Shown in pieces: positions 43,126-51,803 of a DNA stretch of 64,000 bases. Origin of the DNA: Salinimicrobium sp. TH3 (lineage in GTDB: Bacteria; Bacteroidota; Bacteroidia; Flavobacteriales; Flavobacteriaceae); assembly GCF_026676115.1 (NCBI RefSeq), contig NZ_JAPONB010000009.1:62001-126000 (forward strand). The letters are read 5' to 3'. Under the pieces are notes generated by a model. It made no database searches, was not told the DNA's origin, and worked only from the letters and a program-made list of their open reading frames with translations. Every line of letters starts with the position of its first letter. Within the stretch, counting starts at the first letter, position 1. The translations under genes were made by a program, and so were the position numbers.

Positions 43126-43575
43126 ATGGAATTGATATTAAAGAAAGACGTAGAGAAATTAGGGTTTAAAGATGATGTTGTTTCGGTAAAACCGGGTTAC
43201 GGCAGAAACTTTCTTATCCCTCAAGGTGCTGCTGTATTGGCAACTCCTTCTGCGAAAAAAGTTTTGGATGAAACTTTGAAGCAACGTTCTTATAAAGAGA
43301 AAAAGCAAGTCGATGAAGCAAAAGCACAGGCTGCCAAACTTCAGGGAATTGATATTAAACTTACTGCTAAAGCAGGTGCCGGTGATAAGATCTATGGATC
43401 TGTAACCGATGCCGATCTTGCACAGGCTCTTTCAAAAGAAGGAGTAGAAATAGAGAAAAAATATATCTCTATTGCAGGTGGTAACATCAAACGTCTAGGT
43501 CAGTATGAGGCTACTTTGCGTTTTCACCGTGAAGTTGTTACAAACTATGCATTTGAAGTTGTAGCAGAAGCTTAA
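43126..43575 (+). CDS. rplI: 50S ribosomal protein L9
   Basis: A 149-residue protein with the two-domain L9 layout: the N-terminal 23S-binding part MELILKKDVEKLGFKDDVVSVKPGYGRNFLIPQG, a long exposed helix (about 40-75) and the C-terminal domain with GDKIYGSVTDADLAQAL. Last gene of the operon, closed by a hairpin terminator 20 nt downstream. Confidence 0.97.
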   Translation: MELILKKDVEKLGFKDDVVSVKPGYGRNFLIPQGAAVLATPSAKKVLDETLKQRSYKEKKQVDEAKAQAAKLQGIDIKLTAKAGAGDKIYGSVTDADLAQALSKEGVEIEKKYISIAGGNIKRLGQYEATLRFHREVVTNYAFEVVAEA

Positions 43576-43594
43576 TCGCTAAACAAATTTTATT

Positions 43595-43626
43595 AAAGCC
43601 TGCTTCTAACGGAGTGGGCTTTTTTA
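43595..43626 (+). terminator. intrinsic terminator of the rpsF-rpsR-rplI operon
   Basis: AAAGCC with a partly paired TGCTTC arm, loop TAACG, then GGAGTGGGCTTTTTT: a somewhat imperfect hairpin with a good T run. Confidence 0.75.
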
Positions 43627-43772
43627 TTTTTTATTTTAAATCGAATATTTTTTATTGAGTAAGAGTAGGCTGTCTTTAGTAATGAATTAATAGTGGATAT
43701 TTTGACTCCTAAATAGTGGTTTTGCCCCAGCCCTAAAGGGAGCCGAAGATTTAATTAAAACAATTTTTTACT

Positions 43773-43793
43773 CGCAACCCGCAACCTGCAGCC
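43773..43793 (+). repeat. short tandem 7-mer repeat in the spacer ahead of the DUF6495 gene
   Basis: CGCAACC CGCAACC TGCAGCC: two identical 7-mers and a third with two changes, about 40 nt before the start codon. A looser relative, CACAACCTGC, lies after the same gene near 44350. Confidence 0.6.
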
Positions 43794-43833
43794 CCAACTA
43801 AACATTATTCCTTAAAAATTAAACCTTAGAAAA

Positions 43834-44307
43834 TTGAAGTACGCAAGATTAACAAAAGAACAGTTTGAAGAACTTCAGCAGGAGTTCATTAATTTCTTAG
43901 CATCTCAGTCAATTACCGGAGATGAATGGGAAGATATAAAGATCAATAAACCTGAAGTTGCAGAACAGGAACTTGATGTTTTTAGTGATCTTGTATGGGA
44001 GGGGGTTCTCAACAAAGCAGAATTTTTAGAGCATTTTTCCCCGAACCAGATCTACCTCTTTAAAATAACCGAATTGACCATTAATCTTATTGCTGTAGAA
44101 GTGAAAAATGACGCAATAGACGTTACTACCCGTCATGGCTATGCCTGGTTACAGCAAAACCTAATGGATGACAGGGTAAACCTGTACACTTCCTCAAAAA
44201 ACATAAGTGATGACCGCAATAAAGATTTATTTGCGCTAATCCAGCAGGGAGCTGTGATCACTAAAGGAGAGTTGTATGGTTTTTTTGAAAAGCACTTGAA
44301 CCTTTAA
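43834..44307 (+). CDS. DUF6495 family protein
   Basis: A 157-residue acidic cytosolic protein starting at TTG (KYARLTKEQFEELQQEFINFLASQSI). The opening, then DEWEDIKINKPEVAEQELDVFSDLVWEGVL and the NQIYLFKI block, match the DUF6495 family of flavobacteria, of unknown function. No ATG lies nearby in frame and family members begin at the same KY(A/R)RLTKEQ position, so TTG is the start. It stands alone between the ribosomal operon and the permease gene. Confidence 0.82.
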   Translation: MKYARLTKEQFEELQQEFINFLASQSITGDEWEDIKINKPEVAEQELDVFSDLVWEGVLNKAEFLEHFSPNQIYLFKITELTINLIAVEVKNDAIDVTTRHGYAWLQQNLMDDRVNLYTSSKNISDDRNKDLFALIQQGAVITKGELYGFFEKHLNL

Positions 44308-44404
44308 AATCTGAGCTTAAGGTTGAAGCAATTCTTTTTTCTTCAATTCACAACCTGCTACAGAGAAAAGAACTGAGACTGCCTACTTATTACTGCTGCC
44401 CGTC

Positions 44405-45643
44405 CTATTCGTATCTTAACGATTCAATAGGATCCTGCTTCGCTGCCTTTGCTGCAGGGTAACTTCCTGCTAAGACTGCTACGATAAGAGTAATTGCCGT
44501 AGCCCATATAATTGCCATCCAGGGAGTGGTAAAATCAAATCCTACAGAAGTAGAGACTGCCAGGCCAATTAAGATCCCAAGGATAATTCCAATCACACCA
44601 CCCATTTGGCCAATGATAAGAGTTTCCATAAAGAATTGCATGGCAATGGTATTTTTCTTCGCACCCATAGCTTTTCTCACCCCAATTTCCCGGGTTCTTT
44701 CACTTACCGAAACCAGCATTATGTTCATAAGCGCGATAGAGGATCCAAAAATGGTAATTATCGATATTACCCATGCAGCAATATTGAGATATTGAGTAAT
44801 TGAAAAAATCCGGTTGAGCAGGTCATCGCTTTTTGCAATTCCAAAATTGTTTTCTTCCACAGGATTTAGTCCGCGAACGTTCCTAAAGGTTATGATAGCT
44901 TCGTCCTGGGCGCCTTCAAGCATTTCCTGGTTCTCTACACGTACACTCAGATCGTAATTGATATTGGGATTGGTGAACATCGAACGGGCAACCTGGATTG
45001 GAATTAGAACCCTGAGATCCTGATTGTTCCCAAAAGTTGACCCCTTTGATTCCAAGACTCCAATGACCCTGAATTTCACTCCCCGAATGGAAATGATCCT
45101 GTCCAATGGTTCAAGTCCTTCCAGAATTCCATTTTTAACATCGCCACCAATAATTGCCACGTTATTGTTGTTCTCAATGTCAAAAATGCTGAAATCACGG
45201 CCTTCTTCAATATTTAGTCCAGAGTTACTTACGTAATTTTCATTCACTCCCAGCACGCTGGCTTCAGGATCTGTTTTATCACTTTCATATTTAAGTTCGG
45301 CTCTTGACGTCCCGGTAAAGGAAATTGCAACCTTTGTTTGAGGATACTCGTAATTATCCTTGAACTGCTTGACTTCTCTATAACTTATTACCGGATTCAC
45401 CTTCTCTCTTTCTCCACCATTCACCCTTATCTGGGAATCATAACGCTGTAAATTAAAGGTATTGGTGCCCATAGAAGCAAAATCACTTGTTATGGTATTT
45501 TCCAGTGCAGCGACAGCGCTTAGGATCCCTACAAGTGCAGTGATTCCTATAGCTATGATCATTACTGTAAGCACAGTTCTTAATACCTGACTCTTAATGG
45601 AAAAGAAGGCGATACGAACATTTTCTTTAAAAAGTGGAAACAT
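44405..45643 (-). CDS. MacB/FtsX-type ABC transporter permease
   Basis: A 412-residue permease with one N-terminal transmembrane helix (about 18-45), a large outer MacB_PCD domain (about 45-280) and three C-terminal helices with the FtsX signature SERTREIGVRKAMGAKK near residue 305 and QDPIESLRYE at the end. Such permeases work by mechanotransmission with a LolD/MacB ATPase, but no ATPase gene is next to it, so its partner is encoded elsewhere. Antimicrobial-peptide or lipoprotein handling are the usual roles. Confidence 0.9.
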   Translation of the reverse strand: MFPLFKENVRIAFFSIKSQVLRTVLTVMIIAIGITALVGILSAVAALENTITSDFASMGTNTFNLQRYDSQIRVNGGEREKVNPVISYREVKQFKDNYEYPQTKVAISFTGTSRAELKYESDKTDPEASVLGVNENYVSNSGLNIEEGRDFSIFDIENNNNVAIIGGDVKNGILEGLEPLDRIISIRGVKFRVIGVLESKGSTFGNNQDLRVLIPIQVARSMFTNPNINYDLSVRVENQEMLEGAQDEAIITFRNVRGLNPVEENNFGIAKSDDLLNRIFSITQYLNIAAWVISIITIFGSSIALMNIMLVSVSERTREIGVRKAMGAKKNTIAMQFFMETLIIGQMGGVIGIILGILIGLAVSTSVGFDFTTPWMAIIWATAITLIVAVLAGSYPAAKAAKQDPIESLRYE

Positions 45644-45768
45644 GCGAAAGTTTCAGTTTTAAGGTTAGACGCATTTCATTGGCTGTTGTTACACAAACTC
45701 TGTATAAATCCTCTCCCCGGGTTCTTTTTATTTTTCAGATATTTGTGCTTTAAAGAACAAGACTAAAA

Positions 45769-47142
45769 ATGGCGCAAAAACCTTCAATTCCCAAAGGTAC
45801 CCGGGACTTTTCTCCTTCCGAAGTAGCAAAACGTAATTTTATTATTCAATCCATAAAAGAACAGTTCGAAAAATTCGGATTTCAACCCATTGAGACTCCA
45901 AGTTTTGAGAACAGTGAAACCCTAATGGGGAAGTACGGGGAAGAAGGTGACAGGCTTATATTTAAAATCCTTAATTCAGGAGATTTTTTAAGAAAGGTGG
46001 ATGAGCAGGCTTATAAAGGTAAAGATAGCCTAAAGATCACCTCTTCAATTAGCGAAAAGGCCTTAAGATATGATCTTACAGTGCCTTTTGCACGGTATGT
46101 TGTCCAGCACAGAAATGAGTTAGAATTTCCTTTTAAACGTTACCAGATTCAGCCGGTATGGCGTGCAGACAGGCCTCAGAAAGGGCGTTTTAGAGAGTTC
46201 TTTCAGTGCGATGCCGATGTTGTTGGCAGTGATAGCCTTTGGCAGGAAGTCGAGTTCGTGCAGTTGTATGATGCTGTCTTTACATCTCTTGGCTTAGAAG
46301 GGGTGACAATTAAAATGAACAACCGTAAGGTGCTTTCAGGATTTGCCGAGGTCATTGGAGAATCCGATAAGCTCATAGATTTCACTGTAGCCCTTGATAA
46401 GCTTGATAAAATAGGCGAAGAAGGTGTTGAAAAGGAAATGGGGGAGAAGGGAATTTCTTCGGAAGCAATTCAAAAGATCCGGAAGGTTTTTGGCCTTAAA
46501 GGAACTTTTTCTGAAAAAATTGAGGTCTTAAAAGGCATTTTAGCAACTTCTGAAATTGGAACAAAAGGGATCGAGGAGCTCGAATTCATCAACAGTGCCA
46601 TTAATGAATTAGGACTTTCTACTGCAAATCTTGATCTTGATGTCACTCTTGCCCGCGGACTTAACTACTATACAGGGGCCATTTTTGAAGTCTCAGCGCC
46701 CAAAGGTGTGGCAATGGGTTCTATTGGCGGCGGCGGTCGCTACGATGATCTTACAGGCATCTTTGGGATGAGTGGTGTGAGTGGAGTAGGTATTTCTTTT
46801 GGTCTTGACCGTATCTACCTGGTGCTGGAAGAACTCAACCTCTTTCCGGAGACTGTTGCACGAAATATTAAGGCATTATTCATAAACTTCGGAAACAAAG
46901 AAAGCCTGTACTGTCTTAAAGCGATAAAGGAATTACGGTCTGCCGGAGTTGCTGCCGAACTTTATCCTGAAGAGGCCAAAATGAAGAAGCAAATGAACCA
47001 CGCCAACAAAAGAGAAATTCCTTTTGTAATACTGGCCGGGGCTGAAGAAATAGAAAATAAAAAATTTACTCTTAAAAATATGAAGAGCGGAGAACAACAG
47101 GCTGTTTCGCTTGAAAATTTGATCTCGATATTAGAAAAGTAG
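45769..47142 (+). CDS. hisS: histidine-tRNA ligase
   Basis: A 457-residue class II aminoacyl-tRNA synthetase charging tRNA-His. Motif 1 region ([19 protein letters not shown]), motif 2 [25 protein letters not shown], the histidine-specific [14 protein letters not shown] and motif 3 [14 protein letters not shown] with the FGLDR end are clear. The anticodon-binding domain covers about the last 90 residues. Single gene; start ATG at the family position. Confidence 0.96.
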   Translation: MAQKPSIPKGTRDFSPSEVAKRNFIIQSIKEQFEKFGFQPIETPSFENSETLMGKYGEEGDRLIFKILNSGDFLRKVDEQAYKGKDSLKITSSISEKALRYDLTVPFARYVVQHRNELEFPFKRYQIQPVWRADRPQKGRFREFFQCDADVVGSDSLWQEVEFVQLYDAVFTSLGLEGVTIKMNNRKVLSGFAEVIGESDKLIDFTVALDKLDKIGEEGVEKEMGEKGISSEAIQKIRKVFGLKGTFSEKIEVLKGILATSEIGTKGIEELEFINSAINELGLSTANLDLDVTLARGLNYYTGAIFEVSAPKGVAMGSIGGGGRYDDLTGIFGMSGVSGVGISFGLDRIYLVLEELNLFPETVARNIKALFINFGNKESLYCLKAIKELRSAGVAAELYPEEAKMKKQMNHANKREIPFVILAGAEEIENKKFTLKNMKSGEQQAVSLENLISILEK

Positions 47143-47203
47143 TCTCGACCGAATATTGGATTTGAATTCTTGTAAGCTTTTCCTTCAGGATGATTTGTTA
47201 AGA

Positions 47204-47770
47204 TCAGGCGGTTGCCTCCTGTAATGAATTGGACCTGTTCTTATTTTCAAGGCTCTTGATGTTTTCAGCAAATGCTTTTACTCGTTCCCAATTAGTGTAC
47301 TCTATAGGTTTTTCTGTTTTGGTTGGGCCGTTTGTAAATTTCATGATGGCCTTGATCATTAATCTATCAAAAAACCTGTACTTTGAATAGTCGAGACTTC
47401 CGGCGAAGACCCCTGTAAGATCGGGCTTCCAATCAATGGACTTCATGAATTTAATGAGGTATGGGTTGGTTTCAGGAAGGTTCTTGTCGGTCTTTCGCGC
47501 AACAAGATTTACCGAAAAGAAGGCGCTGTTGATCTTTTCCAGCGCTTGCCGGTTTTCTTTTATAAATCTTTCAACGATTTCATTGTGTTTCCCGTACCGT
47601 ATGCTGGCCCCAATGATAATGGTGTGATAACTGGGAATTTCTTCGTAAAATTCATCAAGGGAATAAAGGTGGATTTTTGAATGCGATTGTTCAAGGTGGT
47701 TGGCCAAATATTCACAAATTTTTTTGGTCTGCCCATCTACTGTCGAGTATAAAATGGCAATAGGTTTCAT
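47204..47770 (-). CDS. hemG: flavodoxin-domain protein, HemG-type protoporphyrinogen oxidase
   Basis: A 188-residue flavodoxin-like protein. The FMN phosphate loop STVDGQTKKICEYLA, the YHTIIIGASIRYGKHN block and the long-chain insert with SIDWKPDLTGVFAGSLDYSKYRFFDRLMIKAIMK match E. coli HemG, the menaquinone-dependent enzyme that oxidises protoporphyrinogen IX. The insert near 120-160 is the HemG-specific part. Convergent with hisS. Confidence 0.87.
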   Translation of the reverse strand: MKPIAILYSTVDGQTKKICEYLANHLEQSHSKIHLYSLDEFYEEIPSYHTIIIGASIRYGKHNEIVERFIKENRQALEKINSAFFSVNLVARKTDKNLPETNPYLIKFMKSIDWKPDLTGVFAGSLDYSKYRFFDRLMIKAIMKFTNGPTKTEKPIEYTNWERVKAFAENIKSLENKNRSNSLQEATA

Positions 47771-48048
47771 AATCTTAATTAAAGCCGGGAAAGAATTTCC
47801 ATTAATTTTTTAGGACCAAATTATCGTAAAAATGGCAGCTATGCGTTTGCTTAATATTCCTTATTTACGGCCTTTTAAAGATACGAAATGCATCAAAATT
47901 TTTTTTGAGGAAAGAAGAAAAATTGTACGGGTGGATACATTCTTGAATAGGAGAATTTTTTCCACAAACTGCCTTTTCTGCTGGGCAATAAAAAAGCTTG
48001 GTGAATTTTAAAGTTTTGTTAAATTAGTGGTTCTAACCATTGACCACT

Positions 48049-48681
48049 ATGAAAGCTTTTCCATTATTAGCACTTTTTCTTGGATTTGGGATTACCCTCT
48101 CTGCTCAAACCCGTGCAATAACCGATACAGGCCAGGAGGTTGTTCTTTACAGTAATGGCACCTATGCATATATAAATGCCGAAGATGCCGCTGCTGTTGA
48201 CATACCCACAAGTTCTAAAACATTTACCAAAACCGAAAACGCCTCATTTCTTTTGAAAAGTAAGAAAGTGAATGTAGGTTTTTGGTTGGATCCAAAACTA
48301 TGGTCATTTGGGGAATCAAAGGAAAACCCCGATGCCGAATATGAGGTGGTACTCAAGGGAGAAGATCTCTACGGAGTAATTATTACTGAAAAAATTGAAG
48401 TACCTCTTGAAACTCTAAAAAATGTTGCCATTGAAAACGCCCGCCAAATCGCTCCCGATATTAAGGTGAAAGAACAGGAATATCGCATGGTTAATGGGGA
48501 GAAAGTGCTTTATCTTAGACTTGATGGTACTATGGACGGAATGAAAATTTCCTATTCCGGGTATTTTTATTCTAATTCTACAGGCACAGTTCAATTCATC
48601 ACTTTTACTTCACAGAATTTGGTTGAAGAGTATCGTGAGGTAAGTCAGCAGTTAATAAACGGGCTTGTAAAACTCAGCTAG
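48049..48681 (+). CDS. secreted protein of unknown function
   Basis: A 210-residue exported protein (signal peptide ending after LSAQ). The mature start TRAITDTGQEVVLYSNGTYAYI resembles the short opening domain of DUF3157-like proteins; the rest holds a mixed alpha/beta region (DLYGVIITEKIEVPLETLKNVAIENAR, VLYLRLDGTMDGMKISYSGYFY, TVQFITFTSQNLVEEYREVSQQLINGL). I use the ATG giving MKAFPLLALF rather than the TTG three codons earlier. Confidence 0.75.
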   Translation: MKAFPLLALFLGFGITLSAQTRAITDTGQEVVLYSNGTYAYINAEDAAAVDIPTSSKTFTKTENASFLLKSKKVNVGFWLDPKLWSFGESKENPDAEYEVVLKGEDLYGVIITEKIEVPLETLKNVAIENARQIAPDIKVKEQEYRMVNGEKVLYLRLDGTMDGMKISYSGYFYSNSTGTVQFITFTSQNLVEEYREVSQQLINGLVKLS

Positions 48682-48710
48682 GGTCAGTTTAAAAAACAAT
48701 TCTGATTCGT

Positions 48711-49646
48711 CTATTCACTTAGTCTATCCATTTCCTGGGAGGATAATTTCATATTTACTGCTTCCTCAAAAGCGTCCAAATGACTTTCCTTGGTAGCACT
48801 GGCAATTGGTGCGGTTACTGCAGGTCGTTGCATTAGCCATCGCAAGGCTACAGCAGCATTCGATACCTGGTGAGCCTTAGAAATTTCATCTAGGGTTTTT
48901 AATTTGTTTAAACCTTTTTCGTTGAAATATTTCTTGACCATTTCTTCCCGGGCACCTTCCAAATCCTCTTTCTTGCGATATTTGCCTGTGAGAAAGCCAC
49001 TGGCTAAAGAAAAATAAGTCATCACAGCAAGATTGTTTTCTTCGGCGAGAGGTATATAGTCACCTTCAAATTTGTCCTTTTCAACAAGGTTGTATTCAGG
49101 CTGAATTACCTCATATTTTGGCAGATTATTTTGGTTTGCTGCTTTTAAAGAAGCCAAAATTCTTTCCGGGGACAAGTTTGAAGCTCCAATGTGCCCCACT
49201 TTACCTTGTTTGATGAGCTGCTCATATGCCTCCAGGGTTTCTTCTACTGGCGTTTTTTCATCATCCCAGTGGGTGAAATACAGGTCGATATGATCTGTTT
49301 GCAGGCGCCGCAGGGAATCTTCGGCAGCTTTTAAGATATATTTTTTTGAAATATCTCTTCCTTCTTTTCCCGGATTGGAACCTACTTTGGTTGCAAGAAA
49401 GATTTCCTTTCTATTGCCCCTTTCTTTTAACCACTTACCAATGATGGTCTCACTTTCCCCACCACTGTTTCCCCGAGCCCAATGAGAGTAAGAATCGGCA
49501 GTATCTATGGAAGTGAATCCTTTTTCAAAGATCTTGTCCAGCATCCTGAAGGATTCTTTTTCATCGAGGGTCCAGCCAAAGACGTTCCCTCCAAAGACTA
49601 TTGGAGCGATTTCGAGACCGGTAGATCCAAGAGGTTTTTTTACCAT
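48711..49646 (-). CDS. aldo/keto reductase
   Basis: A 311-residue NADPH-dependent oxidoreductase of the AKR superfamily, (alpha/beta)8 barrel. It opens KKPLGSTGLEIAPIVFGGNVFGW, has TSIDTADSYSHWARG with the catalytic Asp/Tyr region, LQTDHIDLYFTHWDDEKTPVEETLEA and the cofactor end APIASATKESHLDAFEEA. This is the YajO/YghZ-like group. Substrate unknown. Monocistronic. Confidence 0.92.
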   Translation of the reverse strand: MVKKPLGSTGLEIAPIVFGGNVFGWTLDEKESFRMLDKIFEKGFTSIDTADSYSHWARGNSGGESETIIGKWLKERGNRKEIFLATKVGSNPGKEGRDISKKYILKAAEDSLRRLQTDHIDLYFTHWDDEKTPVEETLEAYEQLIKQGKVGHIGASNLSPERILASLKAANQNNLPKYEVIQPEYNLVEKDKFEGDYIPLAEENNLAVMTYFSLASGFLTGKYRKKEDLEGAREEMVKKYFNEKGLNKLKTLDEISKAHQVSNAAVALRWLMQRPAVTAPIASATKESHLDAFEEAVNMKLSSQEMDRLSE

Positions 49647-49873
49647 ATCAATAGATTTTTATTTTATCAAGAAGTTAGAATTTTAAACAGAAAATGAAGC
49701 TGTCATGTATTGTTAGAAGAAGTATTTCAGAAAATGGCATTTTTGAATATACCTTCCCGAAGTTGTTATCCACTACTTCTGTATTAAAAGAAGTTTCAAT
49801 TTGATTTAATGCTACCCTTTCTCTCAAAAGGTTTTTATTTTGAGTAGATATTGTTTTCTTCTGCCGGCATAGA

Positions 49874-50281
49874 TTATTTACCCGGGCCAGAACTACTTTG
49901 AAGATTGGATCTTTTAGCTTCCTCTTCAAGTAATTGTATATATCTGTCGAACTGCGGTTTGGTAAGAATATCCCGAATTTCACGGGTTTCTAATATTTTG
50001 AGGTCTTTTAGTCTATTGAGTTTTTCTTCTTTTTCAGGAATATTTGCATTAAATACCTCTTCCCGTTTTATATCAAATTCTACAAACTTTTTTTGCAAAA
50101 GTAGGGCTTGCTTTGCTGTAAGGGAAAGTTCATCATCCCATTTATCAACTCTATCCTTTGCAGCTATTTCCATTTCTTCATGGGGTTTGTTCTGCGTGAT
50201 ATCCTGAGCGGACCCAAGTGTTGTAAAAAGGAAAGTAAAAGTTAAGCCTAATATTAACTGCATTGTTTTTATATTCTTCAT
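49874..50281 (-). CDS. small secreted helical protein
   Basis: A 135-residue exported protein (signal peptide ending near GSAQD). The mature part is helical and charged: VDKWDDELSLTAKQALLLQKKFVEFDIKREEVFNANIPEKEEKLNRLKDLKILETREIRDILTK-type layout, resembling Spy/CpxP-like periplasmic proteins in general shape but without a clear LTxxQ motif. Function unknown. It is the last of three small minus-strand genes. Confidence 0.65.
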   Translation of the reverse strand: MKNIKTMQLILGLTFTFLFTTLGSAQDITQNKPHEEMEIAAKDRVDKWDDELSLTAKQALLLQKKFVEFDIKREEVFNANIPEKEEKLNRLKDLKILETREIRDILTKPQFDRYIQLLEEEAKRSNLQSSSGPGK

Positions 50282-50377
50282 GATAATTATTTTTGGGTTT
50301 GGGAAATTATTATATTAAAATCGGTCCGGGTGGTTAAAGTTCCTCCATCCCATGAAACTCTTTGTTCACTTTGTTTT

Positions 50378-50683
50378 CTATTCCAGGTATCCTTTCTCCC
50401 GAATGATCACCGAATCCAGTGCTTCCTTTAGATAAGTAAGCGCCAAATCCTTTTGCTCTTCAGAATTTTTATTTGTTTCTCCATTTTTAAGGTCTGTTGC
50501 AATGTCAAAACTCTTAGAGGTCCAGTTGATCTCCTGCTGGTCATCAATTTCGCTCAATTGACTGGTGGTCTTGTTTAAGAGCTGCATTAACTCCTCTACA
50601 AAACTGTCATTTTTTACCTTAAGCTTTTCCACTTTGGCCCTTATGTCCTCAAGTTCATGAATTTTTCCTTTCATGTTTTTCAA
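50378..50683 (-). CDS. small coiled-coil protein of unknown function
   Basis: A 101-residue soluble protein without signal peptide, with heptad-like helices at about 5-45 (KIHELEDIRAKVEKLKVKNDSFVEELMQLLN) and 75-95. The composition suggests a helical hairpin. It starts 10 nt after the stop of a tiny lipoprotein gene and is followed after 96 nt by the small secreted protein gene, so three small genes lie in line. No family recognised. Confidence 0.6.
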   Translation of the reverse strand: MKNMKGKIHELEDIRAKVEKLKVKNDSFVEELMQLLNKTTSQLSEIDDQQEINWTSKSFDIATDLKNGETNKNSEEQKDLALTYLKEALDSVIIREKGYLE

Positions 50684-50692
50684 TTGAAATGA

Positions 50693-50827
50693 TTAACCAT
50701 TATTCTCAATTCGCCCTTTTTTGGTTCCTTCTGTATTTTCTCCGGTATCTACTTCTTTTTCGTCCCCGCATGAATAGAGAGCAATCAGTATCCCTGCAAA
50801 TGCTAACATCAACAATTTTTTTTTCAT
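50693..50827 (-). CDS. tiny lipoprotein
   Basis: A 44-residue lipoprotein precursor: MKKKLLMLAFAGILIALYSC with lipobox LYSC (Cys20), then the acidic, disordered GDEKEVDTGENTEGTKKGR tail. The signal is textbook and the gene sits 10 nt ahead of the coiled-coil gene in the same direction, which supports it despite its size. Function unknown; such peptides may be small outer-membrane or regulatory lipoproteins. Confidence 0.6.
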   Translation of the reverse strand: MKKKLLMLAFAGILIALYSCGDEKEVDTGENTEGTKKGRIENNG

Positions 50828-50898
50828 TATTACCGTTAATATTCCTTCAGAAGAAACCTGCTTCCGAAGAATTTATTAATCTGAAAATTTGCTCGTTT

Positions 50899-50923
50899 AA
50901 TGTTATCCAATAATGTTATCCAA
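50899..50923 (+). repeat. 13-bp tandem repeat at the start of a small reading frame
   Basis: AATGTTATCCAA (50899-50910) is repeated at 50912-50923 after one base. Each copy brings an ATG; the second is the start of the 44-codon frame that follows. Confidence 0.8.
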
Positions 50924-51047
50924 ACTTTTCAGAAAAGACAAATTCTTACGTAAATACTGGTTGCGCCGAAGAAGAAGTCCACATGTTTTAAATTTAATTG
51001 ATACATCGGCCTATACCAAGAAGTTTAAGAAAGAATTAGGTGGATAA
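50913..51047 (+). CDS. possible very small basic protein
   Basis: A 44-codon frame, MLSKLFRKDKFLRKYWLRRR onward, ending TKKFKKELGG. It is highly basic with one short amphipathic helix. There is no Bacteroidota promoter that I can place with certainty and no partner. The codons look reasonable for the region, but a chance frame cannot be excluded. Beyond it, up to the tRNA at 51158, I see only the tRNA terminator; from 51232 to 51398 nothing else. Confidence 0.3.
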   Translation: MLSKLFRKDKFLRKYWLRRRRSPHVLNLIDTSAYTKKFKKELGG

Positions 51048-51123
51048 TAATATAAGGTTAACAGGGAGAGTGGGTTAGTAGGCAATCAACACAGACAAAG
51101 GAAGAAAATGTTGTGCTTGAAAT

Positions 51124-51156
51124 AAAAAAAGCCGAAAAAAATTTCCGGCTTTTTTT
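51124..51156 (-). terminator. intrinsic terminator of tRNA-Met
   Basis: GCCG (51131-51134) pairs with CGGC (51146-51149) flanked by A and T runs, directly after the 3' end of the tRNA on the minus strand. Confidence 0.8.
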
Positions 51157-51157
51157 G

Positions 51158-51231
51158 TAGCGAGAACGAGATTTGAACTCGTGACCTCCGGGTTATGAAT
51201 CCGACGCTCTAACCAACTGAGCTACCTCGCC
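51158..51231 (-). tRNA. tRNA-Met (anticodon CAT)
   Basis: A 74-nt gene: acceptor stem GGCGAGG, TA, D-arm GCTC..GAGC, anticodon loop TTCATAA with CAT, variable loop and T-arm with GTTCAAATC, discriminator A. The CCA end is not encoded. G1 pairs with U72 (wobble), so it is not the initiator (which has an unpaired 1-72 and a GGG/CCC anticodon stem). The anticodon stem pair 31-39 reads A and C. Read as elongator tRNA-Met; a lysidine-modified tRNA-Ile cannot be fully excluded by eye. Confidence 0.88.
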
Positions 51232-51398
51232 ATTCACTAAAATTTACAGGACCAGTAAGGGTTATGCTTCCTTTTAGCGGGTGCAAATATAAAAACAATT
51301 TGGGTTGCCGCAAACTATCTTTTCGGAATTATTTAAAATGATTTCTTTTTAGGTTTATAATTAATATTTATATTGCCCGAAACTAACAATTTCGAAGA

Positions 51399-51785
51399 AT
51401 GGACGATAAGATAAAGTATGAAATGGAGTTTCCAATCCAGGCTTCCCCTTCTTTACTCTACAACTATATTGCAACCCCCTCGGGTTTAAGTGAATGGTAT
51501 GCAGATAATGTGAACTCACGCGGAGAATTATTTACATTTATATGGAACGGCAGTGAAGAAAAAGCGAAACTACTCAGTAAAAAATCTGGGGAACGTGTTA
51601 AATTTCGCTGGCTGGCCGATGAGGATACCCAGTATTTTTTCGAAATACGTATTCAGGTAGATGAGATCACCAAAGATGTCTCTATTATGATAACCGATTT
51701 TGCTGAAGAAGATGAGATAGATGAAGGAAAAATGCTGTGGGAAAATATGATCTCAGACCTGAAACAAGTACTGGGTTCGGTTTAA
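51399..51785 (+). CDS. START-like/SRPBCC family protein
   Basis: A 128-residue single-domain protein: KYEMEFPIQASPSLLYNYIATPSGLSEWYADNV at the front, FRWLADEDTQYFFEIRIQVDEITKDVSIMI in the middle and an amphipathic C-terminal helix. This is the flavobacterial START-like family within SRPBCC, a helix-grip fold that binds a hydrophobic ligand. Function unknown; the gene precedes the aminotransferase and both may share a message up to the intervening hairpin. Confidence 0.85.
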   Translation: MDDKIKYEMEFPIQASPSLLYNYIATPSGLSEWYADNVNSRGELFTFIWNGSEEKAKLLSKKSGERVKFRWLADEDTQYFFEIRIQVDEITKDVSIMITDFAEEDEIDEGKMLWENMISDLKQVLGSV

Positions 51786-51803
51786 AAATCCTTTATAAAA
51801 TAG

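Noticed and set aside
47832-48011. 59-codon plus-strand frame ahead of the 48049 secreted-protein gene
   Set aside because: Cys- and basic-rich with no motif, no promoter that fits it and it would fill the likely leader of the next gene; kept out for lack of support.
49675-49983. 102-codon minus-strand frame after the small secreted protein
   Set aside because: Overlaps the secreted protein gene by about 110 nt in another frame, has no signal or family pattern and covers a palindrome copy; chance frame more likely.
51158-51231. Initiator tRNA-fMet
   Set aside because: It lacks the unpaired 1-72 position and the three G-C pairs at the base of the anticodon stem.
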